From Lineus longissimus (Eukaryota; Nemertea; Pilidiophora; Heteronemertea; Lineidae), in the NCBI RefSeq assembly GCF_910592395.1, contig NC_088312.1, positions 7,686,001 to 7,750,000 on the forward strand: a DNA stretch of 64,000 nucleotides. Reading direction: 5' to 3'. The notes beneath the pieces were generated by a model. That model searched no databases. It was given only the letters and a program-made list of their open reading frames with translations, and was not told where the DNA came from. Position numbers and translations under genes: made by a program. Positions 31,839 to 47,000 of this stretch are shown in pieces; within the stretch, counting starts at the first letter, position 1, and each line of letters begins with the position of its first letter.

Positions 31839-34800
31839 CTGTAACGATAGAGCATGATCATGAGAATCAGGCATCAAATGTTGTCAAAAGATGTGCATGA
31901 ACACAATGGCAGGAAACAGGTTTTATAAAATGTATGCCACGCTTTATCTGCTCTGCAAGATATTGGATCGAATCTAATTTAATTCACCCCATTATGTGTA
32001 TAAGATACAATGCAATCTTCTATCTTCTCAAAGTTATATGACACGGAACATTCTGCAAAATGAAAAGACCAGAACATCATTAACCTATTTCTACAGAATC
32101 TGTTGAGGAATCACTTTATTCTGAAGGCCAACAGACCTAAAATCAGATAAAATTTTATGACCTTGGCCAATGCAACCCTGTCCCCTTCCCCTCTCATTTT
32201 AGGCCCTAAAAATTGTTTGATTGCAGACGGACAGGAAACATCAGAAACATGAAGAAAACTACTAGTGCTGCAATCAAATCATTCAAAGCTCCTAAGTAAT
32301 GAGAAGCAAGGGCGAGGCAGAACGACAAATCTCAATTATGCCCCCTGATGAGACAAATCCTTTCATGTGGTCCAGGCCCCCAACCCACCCCAGCCTCCTG
32401 CGACATCATTAATGACACAGTGAGCCGTTTCATTCCCACATCAAAGACATGAGGCAATAATGATACAGAGAACAGCAGAGCTCTGGCTTTGTTTTATTTT
32501 AAATCGTCAAACAATAGAAACCACATCAAAATTCTTCTTAATTTGATTTAAAATTTTCAATGTTAATTGTAATCTAATGACCTGAATTTTAGCCATTGAC
32601 TTCATTAGTCCATTAATAGTGATTAATGACCACAGAATTATTCAAGGAAGCTCAAATTTAATTTCATAATGACAGGGACTGCCTGGTAAGCTATAATTAC
32701 ACTGTACAAGAGAATTGACAAATGAAGAACACTGTGTCTGACCAGTCAATGGAGTTGCATGGCGCCCTACAGTTCACGTACAAACCTACAACATGTCCTA
32801 CCTAGGAAATGTCAACCCTGAACATAAAGATAGTAAGAAAATATTGTTTCTAGTGCTACCTATATTTAGAAATGATATCACCAAAAAAACCAGCCTCCTC
32901 AAGAAAAAATTCTCAACAGCTTGTTCGAGCAGCTGATCTTGCATTCAGAATGGCGTGGGAAACGACCTTTTGCCAAAATATATAGGCAAGCTTATATATT
33001 TTTACCTTTGTCATATTGAATTCAGTTCGACAGCACTTGACACAGTCTACAACTTACTCACAATATCCTCAGTGCTTTTGGAATACCTGAGCAGTCGAAA
33101 TAGTCCAAAGGACAACGGCACTCACAGAGTATATAGATCGACCACAGACTATAGGTGATGTGCACTGAATGCTTTCACAAGCTATAACCAAGTATGCATC
33201 TCTAATCTATACCTGCCATTACCAGGCCAAAGTTTGACAGGCTGTTGACAATTACATCAAATGATGCTAGTCAATATGGCAATATCACCACGTTTTGATA
33301 AGACCCAGCCATGACACAATCACTGAGACAACAGCCTGTGCCAGCCAGTGTCCACAGCAACCAACCCATGTCTGCTCAGCAAACTGTTGTGGAAACTCCA
33401 CTGTCTGACCAGAATACAGGTTCAGGGTCTCTAAACCACTTTGATTAGCATCCCTGCATATGATGCTGCTGGTGGTCACATCCATCATACTTCGGGCAAA
33501 TGAAGAATCGCAAGCAGGTTTCATAGAAACTTTTAGGATCATTGAAGTCACAACCCTATCATGATTGATCTCCTTTTTAAATCCAAAATGCTGCTATTCT
33601 ACTGCGATTCTTCTAGCTGTTTTGCTCTGCTTAAACCTCTCTGTAGGCCCTGTAGCAGTGCCGCCATAGAGAGAGGACAAGTCATTTACAGACCCTTTCA
33701 TGAGATCTGTGAATTTGTCTCCATTTCACCAAAGATCCCCAAAGCAATATCTGTACTGAACAACCCTGGTTTCACAGTTCCCTAAATATCGATGACACCA
33801 CAGTCCATACCTCAACAACCTAATTCCTTTCCCAAGTACATTTAAACTTATATTTTTCATGTGGCACTCGGGTATTGATTCCCCAACCTGGAAATGGGAA
33901 CTGCTGAATGCAGCTCACTGCATAGAGAGCCAGCTTTGAGGCCTGACAATGATCCTCATACTGTCATCCAACTTTACCAGCCAATGAACTTCATGGAAGA
34001 ATGGGGCTCAAATGATCCATTCGCTAGTGAAACCGACATCTCTATCAAAGTTTGATGAGCTCTGGCAAATCACTCGCACATGAGTCCATGTGCTCATGCA
34101 TTAATCAGGCACTGCTATCCCACACTAAATATGAGCAAACCGCCCTGGCAGGGCAACTAACGTGTGTTTCCGGTTGCTGATGCTAGCGAAGCAGGTGGAC
34201 CTAGTACACGTTATAGTCTCAGAAAATACATAATATGGAGTAGACAAACATTTTGTTCACAGCGAGATAAATTAATAAATGTTGTCCCTGAACATGAGGA
34301 CGTGAGAAACAAGATTAGTGCAAGGACGTCTAATGCATTTAAACAGCGCAGCTGAAACCCAATCTTGACTGACGAAGGACTGGATGCCAGTCTATGTTTA
34401 CAGTAGCATAAACATTTCCTTCACATGATTGTTTCCTGCATTTTTTATTGAACATTTTTACTATTCCATGGTATCCCCTCAAGGTAGCGGGAAATCGCAT
34501 GTCGGGATGCAATAAGCTCATAGTAAAGACAATCAATCTTTAAAGTCACCCGAGAATGATAGATTATTCTACGCTTTTATGAATTTATCATAAAAAGAGA
34601 GAGTTGGACACAAAGGTTCTGATAAGTTTGTGCAACAACAAACTATACATGCCCCTGTAGACTAAGGATATCTCCTTCAACACACCAGGATAAGTGTCTT
34701 ACACCTACAGTGCCTGACACCAGTGAATATCACCATTGACCAAAACAACTCCAACACATACACATTCAAAGGTATGATAAATCAGGTCTTGCATTCCCAA

Positions 34801-37800
34801 TATTTTGTACACTTTGACGTCACTACATATGCTCTGCCTATCGCATGACTATAAGGCATTTAATAGCAGGGCACACATGCGTAAGTTTAACTACACACAA
34901 TATTTTGTCAAACGTGGGTGCATATCACGAAATCTGCGATAACATTACCAACGTCTACTCTTATAGGAAAAAGAATGTGTCAAGCAAATAGTACAAGGTT
35001 CAACTTCAAATGCAATCTAAGAAGGTTTGTGTTGGGCTTGGCAAGGCATTTCCTCATTTAAGAAAAGCAGGGAAGGTTCCTTATTCATGTTACCGGCACT
35101 GACATTCATTGAGTGGAACTTTTAGTGTATCTACCTGTTACAACAGATACACACAGTTAAATACAACACAACTCAAGGTCCAAAATACAAAATGAAACTG
35201 TCCCAAGATGAACACCTTTAGTTCCTCACTGAAATAGACAGAATGCAAGGTTATCCTGCAGTGCGAAAACCAGGGTGTAGACTCAATGACAAGAGACACA
35301 TTGGAAACCGTGGCTTAAATTTGAAGATAGGGTGTACTTCAAAGAGTAAACGACGGATGTCATAGGCCTAATATGATGTCGAAAGATCAACGAGGACAGG
35401 TGAGACATTCAAATAGTGACCTTTCAAAGAAAACAGGGCATGATGTTAACAAGAAGAGCTAAATAAATAATACAAGTCACAAGACAAACCAAATATCAAA
35501 GCACTTGAAAATGTAATGTCAAATGTTGAATACTTTAAGATCAATGTCAGTTTAGAATGGGCACCCTTTACAGTGGAAGATGAAGGTAATAGTCCAAACT
35601 ACAAGCTTAACTTTCTTGGTTTCACTATCAAAACAGATGGCCAACTTTCAGCCATCAGCAAGTTTTTTCCTGCCAAGAAGAAGCCTTCACAAATTAAATT
35701 CTTAAACACATTGAAGATGTTTTTGGAAGGAAGGAGCTGCAATAGTTAAGACAAGACAATGACTGCTCAAGCTTCAAGCTAAGGTATTTCTCAACACTGC
35801 CAGAAAGATACAAAAGGTCTTCGATCACCACATCATGGCTTCATGGTTCTTATAATGCTGTTGATGGTGACTCTGTTTCCAATCTAAACGTAACCTTAGC
35901 ATCACATGTGAGTAACTCTCAGACTCCCCACCTGATCATAGCACTAATTGGCCTGATCACAGTAATACAATTAACACGCAATTGACTGGCGAACAAGTTA
36001 GCGATTAATTACCACCCTCCGCTCAAAACACTATTGACATATTGATCCTCGACAACAGAACAAGTTTCCATACCTAATAAAATATTTAAGATCTTCTTGT
36101 TTGGACCTGATGTAACTTGCGATTACCCCCAGGTGGTACTTTTCGACCAAATAAGCCCATGTAGCACTAAATATGGACTCTATGTTCCTTTTTATTGATA
36201 GTAATGTGGTATTGTTGTGACTTGATCAGCCATGTTGGACCATATGTACGTCTGCTTGTGATATTACCGGGTGTTGTTTGAGAAAACAGCCTCGGGGAAT
36301 AGGTTGTGTTTAAACGGAAAAGATTCATATTATTTTCTGGTCGGTTGCACAAAAGCTGGCCGATGACGATAATTGAGAGCCTGAAGACTGTAAATAGCCT
36401 GGATAGCTGCAAACTATAGATGGCCCGGTTATGAAAACTCCGAAATTATGGAAATTGTGTTTTTGCACCAGAGATGGCAGTGTGCATGCAGTATAGATCA
36501 ACGAGCAGAAAGAACGACCATGAAGAAATAACTACCAGCAACTACCAGACAGTAAGGTGGTAAAAAATTCTATTGGTTGTATGCCTAGATGGGTCACAAT
36601 AAAGATTTTGCTCCGTCCACCGCCGGATAAACAGGCCAGGAGGTACCCAAACAGTCATTTTCTTATTAACATGAAGGAAGCATAGCAGGAGATTTGTCCA
36701 GCTATAAAGAATGAGATTAAAAAGACCTATCTCGGAAGCACCCCGCTCGCAACGTGGTGATATTTATATTCATATGATATCGCCGACAAATCGAAGCACG
36801 TCTTATGGTCGTTATACTCTGATAAACATCAATACACACATGAATATAGATTTTCACGAATATTGAATCTTTTTTCATGACGGACAAAAGGCCTTAGAAA
36901 AAGCCAATTTAATGTAGAGGCAAGGTCACTCTGAGAACCGAAGCACAGGCCCCTTTAATGAATGCCATGTTTACCCCCCAAAGGATATGGACATGACATT
37001 TTGTGAGAATATCAGAGATTTAGTGAATTGATATCACTTTTGTGAAATTCAAGCTTTAGAAAACAGAAGCGAAGAACCTACCTTGGTCAACCTAGTTTGC
37101 TTTGTCTGGGATGATTTCGAAATCAGACAAAATTTGTATGCGCATTTTTCGAAACCATCAAACTAAACCTTATCGATTCCGAACGATCTAACTGACCACA
37201 TGATTTGGCGGTTTGGCAAATCTGTCGCAAATAACTTGGACAAAATTGACCTCAATCACAATTTCATGTCCACCAAATTAGTTAATAAACATTGAAAGTT
37301 CTTCACACTCCAAATGCAAATTTCGTCCCTGGGTCAGATTTTCAAAAGGACTCAATGTGTCACTGAGACTTACACTTGTACCTGTTCCACTTAAGAAGTG
37401 TTGAAATTGGAGAGAACGCATGCTCATAAAATGCATCGATTCATGTGTGTATGTGTACGTAAACACTTCAAAATTGCCAAAACTTTCAATCACAAGTACA
37501 ACCATGCAATAGAGTTTCAGCCATGCTTAATCTTTCCTGTAGTTTCAAGTGTATGTCAACCAAGAACGCCCATGCTATTTCATGTTGTCAAATAATCCTT
37601 GACCTTTTCCACTAACAAAATCTCCATGTTTGAAAGTTGTCACCAAAGCAGGTCGATGGCTCTCTGAAGGAACCAAATTTTACTGAACAGATCTTTGCGA
37701 AATTTTCCTAACTGTAAGTTCAAGTTAGTAGATTTATTCATTTATGTATTCAAGTGCTACATGTGTTTCGTTTGTTGATAAATGACCATCGACAAAAGGT

Positions 37801-37976
37801 TCACCTCACAGATGTTGAAGCTCCCATCATATTGTTGCCTAAAAACAAAGGAATGTACAGGTTCACCACCATGAGCGTTCAATTAAACGGACCTAATCAA
37901 TAATCATCGCAACCTGAGTATGAAAGAGACCTTCATGTATTTATGAGTACCAGTACATGATCTTTAGAATAGATGC

Positions 37977-38032
37977 CATTATCAGAAAACATTGATGGAG
38001 TTGCCATCATCAGAAAACATTGATGGAGTTGA
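37977..38032. repeat. Short direct duplication, about 27 bp, two copies
   Basis: CATTATCAGAAAACATTGAT and CATCATCAGAAAACATTGAT occur back to back, each followed by GGAGTTG. This is a minor local duplication. Confidence 0.7.
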
Positions 38033-41000
38033 CATGAATGATTCAGCAGTCTAGCCATCATACATATAACAAATGTGTGCAAAGAGGGTTATTTTCATAA
38101 AGACTGCCATCAGTTTTCACGTTGAAGACCCACATTGATAACCCAGTCGCTGTCACCCTGCCCAATGAATAGTCGTTCACAAAAATTGACTCAAAAATCG
38201 AGAGGCAGAAATTTTTCATAAAAAGTGCAGGTATTCAGTATCTTTTGTTCATTAAGTCAGGAGACTGAGGTAATTTGCAATCACTAAACTCTGGTGCTGG
38301 TTTCTACTATGTGAGTCATTCTGGTACAACCCGGCAGGTTTCCAAAACAGTCAGAATCAAGTCACACACATACACAGCTGATACAAACTGAGATTTTCAC
38401 GAATTGACAAAAATCTGTGCTTGAGCCGAGGCACCAACTGGGGTTTATTGGCCTCCTGACTCCACCTGTGGTCATAGTCTGTTCATTGACAATATGGATT
38501 TTCACCACAAATCTTTATTTCACAACTGAATACCATAATGAAAATGGCGCTAATTCATTTAGATATTGTCGAAATTCAAATAGGAAGTTCAGCTGTTATC
38601 TCACTCAAACTGCTCCAAAGGAATTCATTTGATACATGTTCCCAGTCCTTGCCTCTTTCACCTGATTTGGTTACCCGGTACAAAACAGCATTGGCTCTAA
38701 CAGCCATATGACCCGATCTCAACATTTCATGAGCTCCTTCAAATTGCCAACTATTTCAGGAGACACTAAAACCTGCACAACTCAACCCGTGAATAATTTC
38801 ACCACTGTATCAATTGAACAAACCAAACTGGTGTAAAATTGTTAACAAGAATATCCACAATATCTGGTCCATCTTTAGCTTGACAGCATCATGGCTATTG
38901 TCCGCACAGATCGCCTCGGTAACCACCCAACAATAAACTGGATTCAGCCTTTAAAGGGATAAGGAAGAATGGAGGTTATGTAAGAATTATTTTGGTATGA
39001 GCGATGATTAGTTTAATGATGTTGCCAGAGGGTACACCAAAGGCTCAGGTCGCACTGATAGTGGAAAGTTGGTCCATTGAACAAATTGCTAGAGTCATCA
39101 AGTTAGATCACCGAGATAACTAAGATGAGATGGGAATGTTATCAAATTTCTATCCATGTGTGGAATTGTTATCTCTGAACTGAAACACTTTCAGAGATCT
39201 TTGTAGCCATGAAAATGACGAAGGCATTTGCTCCACCAAGTTACATCGGCCAATCTTAGCAGCATCAATAGTTTGCCTCCATCTCAACCATCTTTAACAC
39301 CTTCCTATCACCAACCTCTTATTGGAATCCAATGTTCTCCCCAAAAATTTTGTTGGGGGGGGGTGCTGGTAAGCATATTTTCACACAGTTTTGATTTCAT
39401 TTCTATTTTGTCCTAGTTGGCAGCCAAATCTGTCCACGTAATTTGAATCACAGACATTCAACAAGATCAATGAGACAATCACTAAACCGTTGTCAATATA
39501 AGTCAATGTTGTCCACGCAGAAATATATGCTAATTAATTAATGAAGGACAGAAGTAATTAATAGAATACGAGATGAAAGCCTATCAGTATAATGAAACCT
39601 GTTGTTATAGATATGCAACATGAATGGAAATGGACCGAGACCCATCTGAGGCACGTGATGGTCGCTATGACCCTTCCAAAGTTCACCAAATCAATACTTC
39701 CCTTACAATGACTGCTAGACTTGCATTGTTCTCCAGTATTCTATCTGATGAGTGTGATCATTGTGGCATGTCAGCCTTACACAAGTCCAAGGACTGATAC
39801 AGTAGTGTGGTTTATTCAAAACATCTTGCTTACAATGAACCGTAGTTTACAGTATAATGCACTATGCGTCCATCAGATGCACTCTATTGCACTATGTGTC
39901 ATATTTTAATCAATTCCTTTAACAGTTTTGCAGCAGGTGTCCCCAATGGAAACACTCACACTCGACCTGGACGTAATACCTGACCGAGAAGGCATGAAAA
40001 TTCAGTTCTAAGACGGTCATCCAACCACTACCCATGAAGCTAATAATCCATACCCAAATAGAGGGACTTTGTCAGGGAATATTATCTGATGCCAAGTGAT
40101 GGAAACAATCCACCCAGACAGTTTGAGTGAACCATCATGTTTCACAAACATCAGGTGTTTGATGCTGAAAAGGGTCCAAGTTTCATCCACAAGGGTAACA
40201 ATTTATACTGGCTGTGCATGGTATCAAAGCCAATGCAGAATGCCCTTTGGCACTATTTGATGCTGGTCCTCCTGGGATTCATATCATGATTCGAACAAGA
40301 GACTGATATTGAGGATATGATTCACAATCAGTGCAAATGGGGCAACACTTGATAAGTCACACAGAAGACAGGAAATCTGGAAAACTCACTCGCTAATGCC
40401 ATAAGTTACATCAATAGGAATGAAATTGTCCAGTCAGACGTGAAGTTGGGTCAAACACTTACCCACAAAGGGCCTACAGTTTGTATTCTGCCAATGGTGG
40501 CATTGCCCACTGGCAGCCAGGCGGTAACACATCATCCACATGGGCAACCAAACCAAAGAGAATTACCAACTAAAGGGCCAAAATCCAGATCCACAACACA
40601 AACATTTAACATCGGAACAAATGAAATAAAAGTATTTTGAAGAAAGCCCTATTGGCCGAAGGGAAGTGTGCAATGCTTCTGCTTTAGTATTATTCCTGCT
40701 GAGACTTAACTTTACAAATTTTCCAACAATAATCCTGAAGGACTGGAAGCGCCCAAGAGAAGTGTGACAACAAATGAACACCTGCTATAGAGGGGTCTGG
40801 TGCAACACCAGGGGGTACAGGCCATAAAGGTATACCACCAGGGGGTGGCCAGGGCAGGGGACAACAAAACAAGGCTTTCTTTCTCCTTTCTAAGCCCAGT
40901 AAAATGGTAAACAACTACCAAAACTGCACACGCCACAAGAGCAACAAAGAAGTAAGCTATATCTAGGGCTGACTTCAGAGGAACCAAAATAGTTGCATAT

Positions 41001-44000
41001 CCACCCACAATAGCTATCTATCACTGAAAGGTCCTTTTTCAAAAGTGCATTCTTCTACTATATGCAAGGTGTGAGATCTTTTATTGCTGCATCACATTGA
41101 CTTACAAAGGTAAACAACATACTGAGCTCAGTTTTTTCGGAATATTATTCAAATTATTTTTTAATTTGATGACTGAACAGATGTCCTAATAAACACCACT
41201 ACATGTAACAGAACGCTGTAGGAGTGCTGTGCGCAACAATAGTGAGGATTTCTACACAAACGCATGCTGCAATGTCACTCGAGAAGTGACAAATTGATGA
41301 AAGGTAAATCATTGAGGTATTTAGAATGCAACAGAAGCACAAAGATAGTGAGAACTATCATTTTCAGTGAGACAGGTGCTATATCTTCTTCTTTTTCAAG
41401 GTTCTTTTGGCAGTAAGGACATAAAGACAGGTGTCTCCATCATCTACAAGCAGTCTCATTATACACGTTTCAAAAGAGTCCGCACAAAAATAGAGTTATT
41501 GGAAAAACTAAGACATGTTGAATATCAACATTTGAAGTTAGTTTGAAGCGTGGCACTACCACAATGAGTGTACCCCAATAAATGACAATGGTGAGAGAAT
41601 TCTGAAGCACCTGTGAACAGTAGCAACCATAGTGGCGTTTAGAAGAGGATGTCTCACTGGAACTATGAAATCGGATGAATAAACCTTGGTAGTGAATAAA
41701 AAAGATGTCGATCAGCACTGGGTTTTGAGGACGATTCTCAATGACGATACTTTCTATCAACTTCACAACCAGAGTGAGTAAACTTGAGATCACCTCCAAC
41801 TCCCTTAACAGCAAAACACATCACCACATGAACCAACTGATCCCTAACAAAGGACCTGTTGACGTTACTTCCAAGCCAGCAAGTTCATAATCAGTTCGCC
41901 ACCACATGGGGAGGGCATCACGCCAACACGACTTGCTGCGTGTTCCCTCCGGAATGAATTACACAGCAATTGTGCAAGACAAAAGCAAAACGAAAGAGCA
42001 TAAGGCACTCGGAGGTCGCTTTGTCCAAAGATGAAACAAACGTGTGTGCATTTTCTGACAAGATACACCATGTAGGTTGTCTTTGTTTCTATCTCCTTCA
42101 TCATCATGAGAGGGCTCCAACCTCACCCACAAGACACACTAAGTACACACAACACACCATCTATTTGGCTATATTAAGGACCTGAGAGCAAGGTTGTAGA
42201 TAGTGTTACGGTGTGGATGAGGCCCTCACCATGACTTATCATAACGAGACATTTGTAATCTGAATTCGATTACATTAAATCCTTATAAAGGTTAGTTGCT
42301 TATCTGCCCTTGAGACACATTTATAATATCATGATGTAGAATGGGGATGATGTCATTGGATACCCGATGTCCCCAATAGCAGAGGAGCATGTGTCCGAAC
42401 CTGCCCCTTAATGAAATATTCAAATAGCCGATAACCAGTGCATTGAAATAGAATAAAATTCAATACGAGAATGGTATATAATATATTATGCATGTTTGTA
42501 CAATTCCTGTTCAATAATGACTTATGATGAGTTGACCAATTCTGTGTAACTTAATGGTAAAGATCAATGCTACAGTTGTGCACCTTTTTGATTGTCGGGA
42601 AATGGTCACAAAGGTTTGGTGTTGGGAAACATAAGAAAAATGCCCATTGCAAGATTTCCTGTAATGTTGAAATACAATGGAGAAACGAGAAATATTAGAA
42701 AAGTAATTATGTAATAAAGCTATTAACAGCAGGCGTGTTATATTGTAACTTTTCATTTCTTGTAAAAACAAAATCTCATTTGAATTAACAAGAATAAAGG
42801 ATGACACAAAATGAGGTTTTTTATATGTTTTAATAGCCTCAACAAGAATAGCATCCATGCAGCAAGGGGTGACATATTTCAATTTTAGTTCAGGATATGT
42901 ACTATTTGTCAATGAAATGATCAAATAGTTATTGGTAGAATACAATTTAAGTTGTGATATTTCAGTCAAATCAGGCTATCAACTGACTTGACATGGCTGA
43001 TGGTTCAATTAAGGTTGTGATCAACACAAATCTGTTTCGATAAGTGAAACCACCAATATTGTAGGCCTAATAGATATTTGTTGGCCTAATAGATATATTA
43101 TTTGTGAACATTTACGGTGAGTATTTCAAACAAGAAGACAAGGTACCGACAAAACACCTCAGTTCATATAGCCTGTGTGCACGAAGGATTGCATATCATT
43201 TCGTTTTTTTACGCTTGAGCAAATACTGTCTGGGACTTCCTTGGGGCGATGCATTACCACACTTTCATATCGGATTTAACCATGAACAGCCTTGTTGTGA
43301 TATGCTTCATGGCAAGCATGACAGGGCCTTTAGCAATGGCGCGGAGATTGGAGCATGAAGTACTGCCTATACGATTTTTGATTGGTCTGATCCTTTTAAG
43401 ACTTTTTTCTTTTTATCTTTTTTTTCACTCCATTGAAGGGAATTTCACATTCACTTTTGCCTCTGAATCCTCAGCAGAAAAACATCAAAGAGTTATTTCA
43501 AACTGAACACCCCACTCAACTGCATGAGAGGAATGTTAACATCCTTTCAAAAAGTATCAAAAATGTTTTCCCTCAGCCAAAAATTCTTTCTAAATGGATT
43601 CTACCACATCCAATGGATTCAAGGATGCTGCAATTTCTCCCATGAGAGATGTTCTTACGTAACCAACTCTGCCAGTGGATGTAATATGCACTCGGGGACT
43701 GGTTGTACTCTGAGGTGTACAGCACTATAGTTACGTAAGCACCTCCGCTTCTGTTGTCCACAGCTCCGATGACAGGCACTTGAACATCTCCACATTTCAT
43801 GTCACTTAACCAACACATCCACAGCTCCTGAGAGAAGACGCGAGGGTTACATGGCCAGGACAATGGAGAACGCCCTTATCATCGAGGTAGTGGTGCTAGT
43901 CTCACATTGTGACAACCAGAAATAAACCTTGTCAAAGATGACAATAGCATCGCTTTGTGTGTTGCAGAATTCCTGGTGCTCATAATGCATCCTCATGATA

Positions 44001-47000
44001 CGGAGCTGCGTTCCCACACTCTGAGCTATCACGGTTTTTTGACAGGGATGACTCACCCATGTTCAAGCCAAAAGAGATGATATTGTATGCGTAACCCATG
44101 CTGTGAGGATGGGTCTTCGGACCGCTGTGATAGGGAAGGTTAGAGTCGTACTCAACATCCTCAACAGGTACTGGCAAAGAAGCAGGGAACTGATCCAAAA
44201 ACCTAGCAATCACAGGAAGTTCCTAACTTTATCCAGGCCACTTCCCCTTGCTATAGTCTTCACTGTACTTAGTACTCAGACAATACCAAAGAGACAAAAC
44301 TGATACTGTGTCCAAAGAGACAGCATCATGGCACCTTTCAAAAATGTTCACAAGTCCCAAACCTTTAAAAGATCTTCCTAGAGTCAACAGGACAGAGTTG
44401 GAAAAACAACAGTGTAACAGTTTTTTATAACCAAAGCACACTTACTGTTTAACCTCCAAAGAATTATTTTGACTTCACGCATAAGTGAAGTAAACATGAT
44501 CATCAAGAATTCCAATCTTCGCCCATCCCTAGAGTGGACTTTGTTTCTACCATACTGGCCAACAATACAAGATGAAAGGTAGACAACAAAATTCATTTCT
44601 CACTGTTTTTTACCTTGGGAACCGGCCCTCATAAAGAGGATAAACTCAGCTAGCAACAACCAACTTACCAATCCCTGTCCCTTAGAGAGGAAAGCAGGAA
44701 TGCCAGGATCCTCACTCAATGACTTTCTTCTCCACTGTAACCTCCATATTCTTCATTAACACAAAAAATCAACAGCTCGAGTTCAAACTATCGAAATGCA
44801 ACCGCCCAGTTTCTCTATAAAGGTATCAATCCATTATCGCCATACGAGATAACACGCTCTGAGGAAATCGGCAAAAACTTGTTCCTATCTGGTTGGCAAC
44901 CCCTTCATAACTGGCCTGGGCTTTAAAGACAGATCTAGGGGCTTCTGCATTAACTTTAATTTAGCTATGCGCATTTAAGACTTATTCAGCTCCACTGGAG
45001 TGCCTCTTAGGCCCCTTTCAACACTAATTTGAAGATCATTGAGCTAACGAATGCCATATCCTACAAATCTATGCCCTTTCAATGTCAAACATTACCTTTC
45101 TACAGCAAATTTTGGTATTTTGCGGTGCCTTTTAGATAAGTTTTAGGTAGGAAACAACTTGAGTCAACATGAAGTTAGCCTAAGCTATTAGCGGGATAAT
45201 CGTATTGTACACAGGTTTTATCTGCATAAAACTCATATAAGAACATGGCAAACACTGTCAAAAAGATAGCAAAATAATGTTAACCCTTCCAAGCTTTCAG
45301 ATTCTATTAGATTTAACAATTCATAAAGAAACATGATATGACAAAAAAGCAAATTGACCACGATAACAAACAAACAGGAAGCATGCCCAAAGGCTTGTGA
45401 TTTTAAAACAATTGTTATGGATTGGTCAAGGTGGGAGCCTAAAGGCTTTGTCTATAGCCACACGACTTGTGTCCAAAGCATTCTACTGGTACACTACTAA
45501 CAAAGTTTTGGGTGATATGTGGTACTACTTGTATCATAACGCCCTCTCCAAGGCACCTGTACCTGGGAATGAGTGTTAATTCAGAGTGCAGGATCTGAGA
45601 GTATACCCCACGGGAATTGGATCACAGATAGAAAGAGTAGAAGATAGAAGAAAGGCTGTTCCAATTTACCATCTTTCAATTAAGTCCCCAGTAGCCCCGG
45701 CTAAAAAACCCAATTTTTCAGGTTCGTCAAGAACAACCACAAAGCAAGTCAAGCCGAAAGCACAAGTCCTCCAGCAGTGTCCCCTCCAACCGCATCAGGG
45801 GACCGAAACATTGTCATACCATTGTCACATCAATCTTGCATTATGATAAGAAAGATGGAAAACTAACATAATCATGAGATTTCTATAGAATCGCAATTGT
45901 CCATACCCCTTGGTGGCGGAAGCAGTAGAATAGAAGGTCACCCGGGTCAGACTAGTTGACCTGGATTGAAGGACCACAGGGCATGCAAGCTTTGATTCAA
46001 TGCAAGATGAGTCCAAAAGAAATTGTAGGTTAAAATACAAAATACATGTATGCAAAAAGTGTTAAAATCTGATCCATTGCATGTCAAGCATCAACATTTC
46101 TCCAGATTCCAACAGCAAATGAATTGTTCACAGTTATATAAGCCTAGACAGGAAATTTGATGCGCAGCTGAGAGGTCACTTGACTATCGAACATCTGTTT
46201 TTTTTACTCTCAAGTTTAAAATCATTACCAATTCATTGAACAACTTTAATAAGTAGTTGTACTTTTCCATACCCTCAGTTGGGCATTTTGTGACCTGAAT
46301 CGATATACACTGAACCATTGCGATATTAAGTCTATGGCCATTTCGAAGCATTGGGAATGCAGTAAACTTTCAAATCTTTCCGGTGTGCAATGATGAAGGC
46401 GATAATCATCATCAATCATGCAATATAAGCTTAGATATCCCATCAATTTATCAAAATAAAGCAAATATTATACACTACACAATCAAAATAGCCATATTTC
46501 AATTTAAATGCCGTTTACAAAATATGGCATTGTTTTATAAGGCAATGAACACAATCAACCCAGGGACACTGACACGACAGACAGAGCATATTTACACAAG
46601 TAATGCATTCACAATGTGTTGTCAATATCATTCTATCAGCAGGAGATGGAAAATTATCAGGAAATCAATGGACCTCCTTGAATCCATGTGATTTACTACC
46701 AACTACACAATGGTTGGACAAACACTCAAATCTCTCTGATGGACATTGTTTTCTCAATTATGATACAATGGAATTACCTCATAATTGATTTCACGAGATA
46801 CAATATCAACAATGACCTATATTAATTGTGACTGCCCACAGTTGAAAACACATTTGAAAATGTACTGGGCCATTGACAATCTAAGATGGACATTGTTTTC
46901 TCTGTTGTTGAACAACATTAGCTGGTCAAGCATACCCCAAGTCAAAAGGTATATGTTTTACAAGTCCAGCATCGAAGTGCACCACATGAACTTGAAAGCC

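Noticed and set aside
34164-34355. 63-codon frame with a GPSTRYSLRKY segment resembling the RYNLRP ends of some retroelement polyproteins
   Set aside because: Too short and isolated. One weak motif is not enough to call a retroelement fragment.
42511-42969. 152-codon minus-strand frame, the longest in intron 1
   Set aside because: Low-complexity hydrophobic/Ser composition in an AT-rich stretch, with no family resemblance and no supporting signals.
43573-44213. Series of short minus-strand frames (for example a stretch with KCGDVQVPVIGAVDNRSGG and one with GYAYNIISFGLNMGESS) that could be a broken gene or retrocopy inside intron 1
   Set aside because: I could not place the fragments in one family. 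The frames change repeatedly and both strands are open in places. A translated database search of 43500-44300 would decide.
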